From assembly GCF_019457885.1 (NCBI RefSeq), contig NZ_JAHZST010000005.1, positions 62,001-126,000 of the forward strand: a stretch of 64,000 bases of DNA, read 5' to 3'. Positions within the stretch are counted from its first letter, which is position 1. Each line of letters begins with the position of its first letter. This document shows positions 52,455-60,777 of the stretch, in pieces. The notes under the pieces are model-generated. The model was given only the letters and a program-made list of their open reading frames with translations. It made no database searches and had not been told where the DNA came from. The translations under genes and the position numbers were made by a program. The DNA is from Shewanella nanhaiensis (GTDB lineage Bacteria > Pseudomonadota > Gammaproteobacteria > Enterobacterales > Shewanellaceae).

Positions 52455-55277
52455 ATGTTTACCAAAGCGAGCTTGCTTGCCTTGGCGATAGGTGGTGTGT
52501 CCACGTTCGCTCAAGCAGCAGACAATCTGATCTTTTCTGAGTATGTCGAAGGCAGCAGCAACAATAAAGCGTTCGAACTCTACAATCCAACCACCGCAGC
52601 GCTAGATCTTAGCCAATATGAAGTTAAATTCTACTTTAATGGTAATACACAAGCTGGTACAACAATCAGCTTAAGTGGCTCATTGGCACCTGGAGAGGTG
52701 TATGTGGTTGCTGATAATGATGCAAATGCCGATATCTTAGCTATTGCCGATCAAGTCAGCAATAGCAGTTTTTACAATGGCGATGACGCGCTGGTATTGA
52801 TGTCAGGTGGTGTCGTTATCGATAGTTTAGGTCAGGTTGGTTTTGATCCTGGTAGCCAGTGGGGAAGCGGAGATCTCTCTACTCAGAACAACACACTTAG
52901 GCGTAATCCAGATATGTTGATCGCAGATACTGTGGTTGATGATGAAGCGAGCTTAAATACTTGGTTAGGTTTTGCTCAGGATGATATCTCTGATCTGGGT
53001 ATGTTTGACGGCTCAGGTCCAATTGATCCGCCTCCACCAGTGGATCTCGTATGTCACGATCCATTTGTGACAATCCATGCGCTGCAAGGGCAAACTGATG
53101 TGAGCCCATACAATGGCCAAACTGTTGAAGTTGAAGCGGTTGTGACCAGTAATCAAGAGGCAGGCCTTAAAGGACTCTTTATCCAGATGCCTGATGATGC
53201 TGTCGATGCAGACCCACTGACCTCTGAAGGTGTCTTTGTCTATACTGGCGGAGATACAGGTTATCTTGCTGGCGACCTTATTCGCATGCAAGCTATGGTT
53301 AAAGAGTTTAATGGACTCACTGAACTGACTGATCTTGTATCCCATACATTGTGTGCTTCTGCTCAGGCTATTCCAAGTTCAGCAAGTGTGACACTGCCTG
53401 TTGCTGATATTGCAGATCTCGAAGCCTTTGAAGGTATGCGAGTGAGCTTTACTCAAAACCTTGTCGTTAATGAAGTCTATAACTTAGGCCGTTTTGGTGA
53501 ACTATTGCTCGGAAGTGAGCGTCACTTTATCGGTACGCAAGTCGCGGCACCTGGCGCCGATGCTTTGGCTGTTACTGCTGCGAATGCAAGGGATGCTATC
53601 GTACTTGATGATGGCTTAACGGCTCAAAATCCGGATCCAGTTCGTTACCCTTCACCTGGTTTAAGTGCCGATAATACAGTTCGTGTTGGCGACACTGTTA
53701 CTGGATTAAATGCCATGATGCACTATGCATTTGGTAAGTACCGTTTGATGCCTGTTGATACGGTTAATTTCATTGCTGAAAACGCAAGAACGCTTGCACC
53801 AGAGCTCGTAGCGGGTGGTAATCTAACCGTGGCAAGTTTTAACGTTCTTAACTACTTCAACGGTGACGGTGCTGGTGGCGGATTCCCGACTCCACGTGGT
53901 GCTGATACTGTGACAGAGTTTGAGCGTCAACGAGCGAAGATCATTAGTGCCATGGTCGGTATCGACGCAGATCTGTTTGGTTTGATGGAGATTGAAAATG
54001 ATGGCTTTGGCAGCGAGTCTGCGATTGCGGATCTGGTCTCAGGTCTGAATGCAGCTATCGGTGAAACTCGCTATGGCTATGTTAATGCAGGTGGAAGCTC
54101 TATCGGAACTGATGCAATTGCTGTTGGGATGATCTACCGACTCGACAAAGTTAGCCCACAAGGCGCGGCTAAAATTCTGTCAACGGCTAACTCACCGTTA
54201 GACGATGCTGGCGCACCTTTGTTTAATGATGGCAAGAACCGTCCTATGTTGACTCAGTCTTTCTCTGTTAATGACAGTGATGAGTCATTTGTTGTTGCAG
54301 TCAACCACTTCAAATCAAAAGGCAGTAATTGTGACAGTCTTGGCGACCCTAACCTCAATGACGGTCAAGGAAACTGTAATGTCACTCGTACCCGTGCAGC
54401 GCAAGCTGTAGGCACTTGGTTAGCGGCTGAATACCCACAAGCTCCAGTGCTCTTGATTGGTGATTTGAATGCCTACGCACAGGAAAATCCATTAACGGCA
54501 TTAAAAGATGCTGGGTTTACTGAGCTGTTTGATCACTTAGATAAAGTCGGTGCATACTCTTATGTGTTCTCTGGTGAAACTGGTCAGCTAGATCATGCTT
54601 TAGCCAATAGTGAACTGATTGACAGTGTCGTGGATGTTACTGAGTGGCACATCAATACCGATGAGCCGCGTATACTGGACTATAACGAAGAGTTTAAGTC
54701 GGCTTCTCAGATTGAAAACTTGTACAGTGATAATGCTTACCGCTCATCTGATCATGATCCAGTCATCGTCTCTTTACTGCTTGAAGCGGCTAATATCGCT
54801 CCAGTGGCTAGTTTCACTTTTGAGCAGCAAGGTGCTGTGGCTAACTTTACCAGTACCTCTGCCGACGAAGATGGTGAGCTGGTTAGCTACGAGTGGACAT
54901 TTGGTGACGGTAATGGCGCTGATGGACAAACTGTGAGTCATGAGTATGCTCAAGATGGTGATTATGTTGTGACACTAACGGTGACGGACGATGGCGGCCT
55001 AAGCCACAGTGTTTCGCAAACTGTGACTGTGGTAACTGAGCCTGAGAATATGAAGCCAGTTGCTGTTATTCATCATATTGATCTTTGGTTTATTGATATT
55101 TTTGTATCGCTTAGCTATGACGAAGATGGTTATATCACTAGCCATAAGTGGAAGTTTAATGATGGCAGCAAAATTAACGGCCCAGTGGCGGTTAAGTTTG
55201 CAAGTCGTGCATCTAAAGTTAAGCTGGTTGTAACAGACAATGATGGCTTAAAAGACAGTGCTAAACTAAGATTTTAA
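52455..55277 (+). CDS. exeM: ExeM/NucH-family secreted endonuclease with PKD domains
   Basis: 940 residues. Signal peptide to about AQA-ADN (22); lamin-tail domain 25-130 (LIFSEYVEGSSNNKAFELYN); linker rich in P; OB-fold part about 200-435; endonuclease/exonuclease/phosphatase domain about 455-775 with NVLNYF, MEIEND, NHFKSKG, IGDLNAY and SSDHDPVIV; a PKD domain about 785-862 and a second, diverged one to the end. Shewanella ExeM degrades extracellular DNA for phosphate and biofilm release. No GlyGly-CTERM or LPXTG-type sorting tail is seen, so secretion rather than anchoring is likely. PhoB control fits phosphate scavenging. Confidence 0.92.
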   Translation: MFTKASLLALAIGGVSTFAQAADNLIFSEYVEGSSNNKAFELYNPTTAALDLSQYEVKFYFNGNTQAGTTISLSGSLAPGEVYVVADNDANADILAIADQVSNSSFYNGDDALVLMSGGVVIDSLGQVGFDPGSQWGSGDLSTQNNTLRRNPDMLIADTVVDDEASLNTWLGFAQDDISDLGMFDGSGPIDPPPPVDLVCHDPFVTIHALQGQTDVSPYNGQTVEVEAVVTSNQEAGLKGLFIQMPDDAVDADPLTSEGVFVYTGGDTGYLAGDLIRMQAMVKEFNGLTELTDLVSHTLCASAQAIPSSASVTLPVADIADLEAFEGMRVSFTQNLVVNEVYNLGRFGELLLGSERHFIGTQVAAPGADALAVTAANARDAIVLDDGLTAQNPDPVRYPSPGLSADNTVRVGDTVTGLNAMMHYAFGKYRLMPVDTVNFIAENARTLAPELVAGGNLTVASFNVLNYFNGDGAGGGFPTPRGADTVTEFERQRAKIISAMVGIDADLFGLMEIENDGFGSESAIADLVSGLNAAIGETRYGYVNAGGSSIGTDAIAVGMIYRLDKVSPQGAAKILSTANSPLDDAGAPLFNDGKNRPMLTQSFSVNDSDESFVVAVNHFKSKGSNCDSLGDPNLNDGQGNCNVTRTRAAQAVGTWLAAEYPQAPVLLIGDLNAYAQENPLTALKDAGFTELFDHLDKVGAYSYVFSGETGQLDHALANSELIDSVVDVTEWHINTDEPRILDYNEEFKSASQIENLYSDNAYRSSDHDPVIVSLLLEAANIAPVASFTFEQQGAVANFTSTSADEDGELVSYEWTFGDGNGADGQTVSHEYAQDGDYVVTLTVTDDGGLSHSVSQTVTVVTEPENMKPVAVIHHIDLWFIDIFVSLSYDEDGYITSHKWKFNDGSKINGPVAVKFASRASKVKLVVTDNDGLKDSAKLRF

Positions 55278-55304
55278 AGAGAGTTTAACTTGTTAGTTAA
55301 CAAT

Positions 55305-55329
55305 AAAAAGCCCGCATAGCGGGCTTTTT
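55305..55329 (+). terminator. Terminator of exeM, shared with ydbL
   Basis: AAAAAGCCCGC-ATA-GCGGGCTTTTT, symmetrical A- and T-runs. Confidence 0.93.
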
Positions 55330-55342
55330 GTTTAAATAGAGA

Positions 55343-55663
55343 CTATTTTTTTATCCACTTACCATTTGAGCTTTTGATATATTGACCACGTTTGGTGGCT
55401 TTCATCGCTTTCTCAGCAGCGAGTTTTGCAACTTCACTAGCAGAAATACCATTTTTTCTGGCAATCTTTTCGTAGTGAGCTTTACGTTTTGCATTCACCT
55501 CTTTTGCTACCGCAGTAGCTTGAGGGTCACTTTTTATAACCCCTAAATAACCATTAGGTTGCTCGCCAACTAATCCTTGTGATTTAGCGTCTTGTAACGA
55601 GATCGCAAATGTGTTTAGGCTCAGCAGTAAACCTGCGGCGAGCACGAGTAACTTAGTTTTCAT
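55343..55663 (-). CDS. ydbL: YdbL-family (DUF1318) periplasmic protein
   Basis: 106 residues. Signal peptide (LLLSLNTFA-ISL), then ISLQDAKSQGLVGEQPNGYLGVI and AVAKEVNAKRKAHYEKIARKNGIS, the DUF1318 core. In E. coli ydbL, ynbE and ydbH form one locus, and here they have the same order. YdbH with YnbE takes part in phospholipid passage to the outer membrane; YdbL modulates it. Confidence 0.9.
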   Translation of the reverse strand: MKTKLLVLAAGLLLSLNTFAISLQDAKSQGLVGEQPNGYLGVIKSDPQATAVAKEVNAKRKAHYEKIARKNGISASEVAKLAAEKAMKATKRGQYIKSSNGKWIKK

Positions 55664-55689
55664 TCTGTCCCCCTTAATTAACTGAGCCG

Positions 55690-55890
55690 TTAAAATAGTT
55701 CATCATTGGTAAGTAGCTCATCAAGCTCTTTATCCACTTTAATGCGTATTTCATGTTCAATCTTAACATTGAGATTGATCACGATTGGCTTATCTGGTGG
55801 CTCTATCTTCACTGTGGGCGTGCAGCCCGTCAGTAGCAGGAGAGCGGTGATTGCGCTCAACGTAATGCGTTGGATTTGCAACTTTTTCAC
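55690..55890 (-). CDS. ynbE: YnbE-family outer membrane lipoprotein
   Basis: 66 residues. Lipobox LTGC near 23; the TPTVKIEPPDKPIVINLNVKIEHEIRIKV stretch is the YnbE signature. Short strand-forming lipoproteins of this family cap the YdbH bridge at the outer membrane. Confidence 0.9.
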   Translation of the reverse strand: MKKLQIQRITLSAITALLLLTGCTPTVKIEPPDKPIVINLNVKIEHEIRIKVDKELDELLTNDELF

Positions 55891-55981
55891 GGCTATTTCC
55901 TTTTATCCAGTTTTTTGAAGTTATTTGGGTCTAGGCGCTAACTATAACGGGTTTAAGATGACAATAAGCTGAACGCCTGCT

Positions 55982-58900
55982 TTAATTCATCGATTGTTCT
56001 ATTTGAGTCTGTAGCTTATCACCTATCTGCAAACTCTTTAAAAGTAGTAACATATTCTCCTCTTGAGAGTAGTTCAAGTGAATAGGCCGTTCAATCCCTT
56101 TTGTGTGACCTTTCACATTGACGTTTAAGATGGCATCTCCCGATGGCTCCATATCAAAGGTACTTGCAAGCTCAGAGTATTCAAGGTGCTCCAAAGTTGA
56201 AAAAGCAAAGTCCAGATAGGGCTGCGACGTTCTCATCTGATCTACCGCAGGGTTGCCGCTGAGGGTAATAAGTCCACCCGGTGCACGAGCTGCCAGCCGT
56301 CCACCAGTGACAGAAACTTTACCGTCGAGAAGATCGACAGGTAATACACCATCAAATATCCCGTCGGCGTAGAGTCCCACTTGCGGTTGTATCTCTATCA
56401 GCTGGGCCAGACTTAATCCTTGAAGCACTAAATAGCCATGGGAGGGAGCGTTTAGGTTTAGGTCAAATTCGGGGAGAAGAAGTTCGCCTCCTAATAATTT
56501 ACCGCCCGCATTCATCTGGATATTGGCATTCGTCAAATTCGCCGGCACACTGGCTGACTGACTCTCTAACTTTTCTGAGTCCTTTGATATAGATATGTTG
56601 GCATTTGCTTTGAAGTCTTCGATAAGCACACCTGGGTTAAATGCTACTGCTGATAGATTGATGTCGGGACAGGAGAGTGTACTTTGCTCCTTAGGAGGAT
56701 CTATAGATTGATCTTTGCCAGTACGATTTAGCTCTAGGTGGCAGCTGGCATCCATCATTGCGCCTTCAAAGGGGAGCTCGTTGATACTGCCCCTGAGCTC
56801 ACTTAATCTTGGGGTAAAATCTAAGGAAAATCGGCTTTTTGATAGGTGAACATCGCTATTTTGTGCTGCTTTCCTCTCTTGGGTGAACAGGTAGTTAAGG
56901 TCTAATCTAGTGTGACCATTGAGATTGAGGCTTGGTGGAAGGGAGTAATTTGCATTTATCACGCTTAATACCGAGCTTATGTCAGTGTCGAGTATCGCTT
57001 TCCCCTCAACAGTAAAGTCAGTTAGGTTGGTTTGAGTTAAATCTGGCGTGACTGTGTGCGTCGAGTCTAGATTTAGCCCATCGAATAACCAGTGCTCTTG
57101 GGTGTTTAAATCTTGTTTATTCCAGTTGAAGCTCTGTATTAGCTCGCCTTGACTCAACTCAAGGAGCTTTTCTATTCTAAGGCGTCTGTTCTTATGGTAA
57201 CTGCGCTTTATCTCGAGTCCCTCAATCTGGTACTTGGCTTGGTTTTGCAAGCTTTGCTGCTTAAGCAGTTGGTTCAAATTAGTATGCTTATCGATAGCCA
57301 ATTTAAGGTTTGCAGTCTCCATCAATGTCAGCGCAATGGAAGGAAGTTGAATGTTTACCTCCTGATTGAGTGAAGCCGTTGCTGTATTTTTTGATTGTGC
57401 TTGAGCCACTTGAGGCCCTGTTTGCACCAGTTCATTGGCTAGTTGTTGGAGTTTAACCCTTGGGATCTCTAGCGCTAGTTGAGTTGTTCCATCATCAAGT
57501 TGTGACTTTTCTAACTTGATCCTATCCAGTGACTGCAAGTTTGCTTCTTGGGTTGAAACTGAGATGGAAGGGGGAGCGAGTCCCTCAGTTTTACTCATTT
57601 TTTTATCTAAGAAGTTAATACCTTCAGAGTTTAATGAAAATATAGAGCCGTTAAACTTAATCGCTAAAACCTCTGGCTCGTTGCCCGTAGGGTGCTTTGT
57701 TGCTGAGAGATAACTGGGCGTATCTGTATGAAGGCTAAGGCTGTTAGCGCTAAAGCTCACCTCTTTTGTTTTAGAGGAGGGCTGCTTATGGTCATAGCTG
57801 ACCGGACCTAAGGCCAACGTCAATGAAGGTAGTTCTATTGAAAAGGTATCGTTTGAGTTATTGAGATTAAGAGGGGAGTGAGTTTGCAATGAGAGTGATT
57901 TTACACTCATGACCATAGCATCTTCTCGATTACTCTGCTCTTGTGACATGGGCTCATGCAGCATCAGCTCTTCACTATGAAAAAGTGTCGCTTTATCTAG
58001 ATTTAGGCTGAGCTCTGTCGATACCTTGTTGCTCTTTGCTTTTACTTTCCCCTTTAGTTCTGAAGTGGTTTTTGCGAGCTCAAGGGCATAACTGGAGAGC
58101 TGCTCAGGTAGGATAGTGGTTAGTTCAAGCCTCTTTTTGGTTACAGTATTAAGTGACCAAGTCATCTCTAGCTCAGCCCCTTGAGTTTCACTTTCCAAGG
58201 TTAGGTTTAGCGTTTGTAATTGGGCCTTGGCAGAGAGCATTTCGTTCTCTATCGCGAGTTGAATCTTGGGTGATAGAAGCTTCTGCTCTGCAAATGAGTA
58301 GTTGAGCGGTTCGTTCAGCTCGAACTTCATGCTCAAGGGGTTAAAAGAGGTGGCTTTATTGTCTGGATGCAACAGCTCAATCATTTCGTGAAGCGACTTA
58401 TTTTTAATTAGTGAGCGTAATGCAACTTGCTGCAGGTATTCGGGAGCGACTGCTATCGAGAAGGGCTGTAAGCTCAATGATAGATCTGCAATATGGCCAT
58501 TAATCGTAAATTTAGCAGTATGATTAGGCTCATTATTTGTGGGAGTTAGAGATGCTTCAGGAGTGATAACGAGATCCGCTAATTGTGTCAATTTGAGATT
58601 TGTGTCTATAAGTTCATGGTTTGATCTTAGTTGTGCGGTTTTGAGATTAAGCTCGGCTTGACTATTCAGTGTGCCACTCAGTTGTAATCCTAGCTCATCA
58701 ACTCTCTGCTTTATCAATATCAGATGAGTTAACGCCTTGTTATTAAGAGGCTGTTTGGCAATATTGTTAAGGAGTGTTTGAACTTGCTCAAACACGACTG
58801 AGGTAGAGAAGGCCCATCTTGTGTCACTTAATTGAGCATCCATCGATAATAGAGTTTCGCCCTCTTGCGTGAGTAGGCTAGAGAGTGAGCCTTGGTTATC

Positions 58901-59401
58901 TAAGGTGAGGTGCGCTAAAACCAGATTTAGTGGATTAGTGGTTCCATTTTTTAATGTTAGTCTTGTTGGCCCAATCTCTACCTGCGGGAGTTGAGCGATA
59001 TCCAGTGCCACAGTGGGACCCTGTTGATCGACATTTTTCCCCTCATCAGTGAGGATATCAGGATTGAGGGCGACATCCACTTGTCCCAGTGAGATTTTAG
59101 CTATTTGATCCGTTGAAAAATTGAGTAGAGAAAAAGTGGGGGCTAAGGTTAACTCAAGATCTTTAATCTTGATGTCGCTATCTTTTACCTCAAGGAACAC
59201 ATTGGCGAAGTGCCATTGAGTGAGCGAGCGAGGTCGGATACTAAGCTTAGTTATCTGAGTGTCATAATTGGCTAGATATTGATTGGCAAACTTAGCTGTC
59301 AGCCACTCATAGCTCATCAACAAGGCTGTGAATAGGCAGATAAAGAGAAGTGTAAAAGCGAGCATAAGTCGCTTCATCCGAGATAAGGTTCGGAGCATCA
59401 A
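55982..59401 (-). CDS. ydbH: YdbH-type AsmA-like intermembrane phospholipid transporter
   Basis: 1139 residues, longer than E. coli YdbH (879). N-terminal membrane helix about 14-30 (MLAFTLLFICLFTALLMSYEW), then a very long repetitive beta region with alternating hydrophobic residues, as expected for the groove of AsmA/TamB-like bridges. The C-terminal 200 residues (LPEFDLNLNAPSHGYLVLQGLSLAQLIEIQ, the DGIFDGVLPVDLLDGKVSV segment) are the dicarboxylate-binding-like YdbH tail. Extra length lies in the middle. Operon ydbH-ynbE-ydbL. Confidence 0.92.
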   Translation of the reverse strand: MMLRTLSRMKRLMLAFTLLFICLFTALLMSYEWLTAKFANQYLANYDTQITKLSIRPRSLTQWHFANVFLEVKDSDIKIKDLELTLAPTFSLLNFSTDQIAKISLGQVDVALNPDILTDEGKNVDQQGPTVALDIAQLPQVEIGPTRLTLKNGTTNPLNLVLAHLTLDNQGSLSSLLTQEGETLLSMDAQLSDTRWAFSTSVVFEQVQTLLNNIAKQPLNNKALTHLILIKQRVDELGLQLSGTLNSQAELNLKTAQLRSNHELIDTNLKLTQLADLVITPEASLTPTNNEPNHTAKFTINGHIADLSLSLQPFSIAVAPEYLQQVALRSLIKNKSLHEMIELLHPDNKATSFNPLSMKFELNEPLNYSFAEQKLLSPKIQLAIENEMLSAKAQLQTLNLTLESETQGAELEMTWSLNTVTKKRLELTTILPEQLSSYALELAKTTSELKGKVKAKSNKVSTELSLNLDKATLFHSEELMLHEPMSQEQSNREDAMVMSVKSLSLQTHSPLNLNNSNDTFSIELPSLTLALGPVSYDHKQPSSKTKEVSFSANSLSLHTDTPSYLSATKHPTGNEPEVLAIKFNGSIFSLNSEGINFLDKKMSKTEGLAPPSISVSTQEANLQSLDRIKLEKSQLDDGTTQLALEIPRVKLQQLANELVQTGPQVAQAQSKNTATASLNQEVNIQLPSIALTLMETANLKLAIDKHTNLNQLLKQQSLQNQAKYQIEGLEIKRSYHKNRRLRIEKLLELSQGELIQSFNWNKQDLNTQEHWLFDGLNLDSTHTVTPDLTQTNLTDFTVEGKAILDTDISSVLSVINANYSLPPSLNLNGHTRLDLNYLFTQERKAAQNSDVHLSKSRFSLDFTPRLSELRGSINELPFEGAMMDASCHLELNRTGKDQSIDPPKEQSTLSCPDINLSAVAFNPGVLIEDFKANANISISKDSEKLESQSASVPANLTNANIQMNAGGKLLGGELLLPEFDLNLNAPSHGYLVLQGLSLAQLIEIQPQVGLYADGIFDGVLPVDLLDGKVSVTGGRLAARAPGGLITLSGNPAVDQMRTSQPYLDFAFSTLEHLEYSELASTFDMEPSGDAILNVNVKGHTKGIERPIHLNYSQEENMLLLLKSLQIGDKLQTQIEQSMN

Positions 59402-59504
59402 TATAGTTTTTCCCAGTTATTTGTTGAGTTTAGTATGATGAAAAAACAAATATTTGAAAAGTGACGATTATATTGGCTGGTATTAAGGTCAACTCCATAA
59501 AGAG

Positions 59505-59556
59505 CAATAAAAAAGCCAAGCTAATATTCATCAGTATAAGAATTAGCTTGGCTTTC
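59505..59556 (-). terminator. Terminator of the mutarotase gene
   Basis: AAAGCCAAGCTAAT (59512-59525) and ATTAGCTTGGCTTT (59542-59555) are perfect 14-bp arms; on the minus strand a TTTTTTATT follows. Confidence 0.85.
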
Positions 59557-59575
59557 GTTTATACCTTCAACAAAA

Positions 59576-60424
59576 CTAACGCTTCCAACCGATCTTAGTG
59601 GTTAAGGTGTGCGACTCATCTGGGGCTAAAGTTACGGCATCATCTAGTACGTTAGCCGCTTCTAAGCAGACCATAGAGAGGTAGTCGTCACTATTGAATC
59701 GAGAGAGGCGTTGAGATTTCTCTATCCAAGGGTTCCAGAGTACAGCTGATCTACTATTTTCACGGCTAACCTCTATCACACCGTCAGGTGTCACTAGCTC
59801 CTGCAGATCACTTAGCTTGGTATAGACGCGATCAGTCTCTTTGTCGAAGGAGACCTCATCACCTTGCTGCTTAAATGGACCTTCTCCAAATTCAATGTAT
59901 TGAGACCCTTCAAATCCTTTGGCCTTGAGTTTAGAGATATCCCCGATAGGGAAGTAGGTATGCAGAGCCTGCGTAAAGCTAATAGGGTAAGCAGATAAGT
60001 TTGTATTTTTGAGGGATACCGTTAAGGTGTCATTTAAGATAAAGAGCATTTCGACTCGAGTGTCGTGGGGCCAATAAAGCTTATCTTCCTCACTAATTGT
60101 CAGCGTAAACCTAAGCTCGACGCCAGAATCTTTCATCTGTACAGACTCCAGTGCCCATAATCGAGTACGAGCAAAGCCATGTTGTGGCCAGTCAGGGTTA
60201 TCGTTCATGCCAAACCAGGGCCAGCAGACTGGTATTCCGCCTCTGATCCCGCTACCTGCTTGATAGTCATCTGCAGATGAGACCCAAAGTAGAGGCGCTT
60301 TTCCAGTTGGCTGGAAAAAGTCAATTTGTGCCCCTTGTAGGAAAATTCTGGCTTTACATGCCGGAGTATCAACATCGACGTACTCTAATCCGTTGGCGTG
60401 CTTTTTTGTTGTCACTGAACCCAT
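59576..60424 (-). CDS. yeaD: D-hexose-6-phosphate mutarotase (YeaD family)
   Basis: 282 residues, galactose-mutarotase-like fold. FLQGAQIDFFQPTGKAPLLWVS, GIRGGIPVCWPWFG, the QHGFARTRLW histidine, QALHTYFPIGDISK with the second histidine and the VLWNPWIEKSQRL end are characteristic. It equilibrates sugar-6-phosphate anomers. ATG 60424 with GAGGAA 7 nt upstream is preferred to ATG 60457. Transcribed alone. Confidence 0.92.
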   Translation of the reverse strand: MGSVTTKKHANGLEYVDVDTPACKARIFLQGAQIDFFQPTGKAPLLWVSSADDYQAGSGIRGGIPVCWPWFGMNDNPDWPQHGFARTRLWALESVQMKDSGVELRFTLTISEEDKLYWPHDTRVEMLFILNDTLTVSLKNTNLSAYPISFTQALHTYFPIGDISKLKAKGFEGSQYIEFGEGPFKQQGDEVSFDKETDRVYTKLSDLQELVTPDGVIEVSRENSRSAVLWNPWIEKSQRLSRFNSDDYLSMVCLEAANVLDDAVTLAPDESHTLTTKIGWKR

Positions 60425-60777
60425 GCTCTGTTTCCTCATTCCAAATGCTGGACTCACTTATATTGATACAAGCTCGAAATATTGAGATTGCTTGAATATG
60501 TTTGATAGTGAGTCGGAATAATAATGCAGCTAGCTTAGCTTGTTTTGCACTTTTTCATAAGAGGCACTTGTGTTCTATTTACGGTTACGCTGTTCGGGTG
60601 CGTAAACAAACTGAGAAAAGTGAAAGGTTTCAGTAACGGCTCAGTGAGATTGAGGTCAATATCTTGCGTGGACGTAAACTGCCTCTTGTAAAAGTTATTA
60701 TTTAAACGCATGATTGAAACCATTGTATGAAAGGTCTGAACTTTATTAGCTGCGTATAAAAATAAAAGGATTAGGGA
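60425..60777. other. Intergenic region between yeaD and the acyl-CoA dehydrogenase gene
   Basis: 353 bp holding divergent promoters and the PsrA-like site at 60701-60718. No small gene is supported: a minus-strand open frame across 60535-60813 has unlikely composition and overlaps the acyl-CoA dehydrogenase start. Confidence 0.5.
60701..60718. promoter_or_regulatory. PsrA-like fatty-acid regulator site
   Basis: TTTAAAC-GCAT-GATTGAA, an inverted repeat with one mismatch per arm to TTCAAAC-N4-GTTTGAA, the motif for PsrA in Shewanella and Pseudomonas. It is 60 bp before the acyl-CoA dehydrogenase start. Confidence 0.55.
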
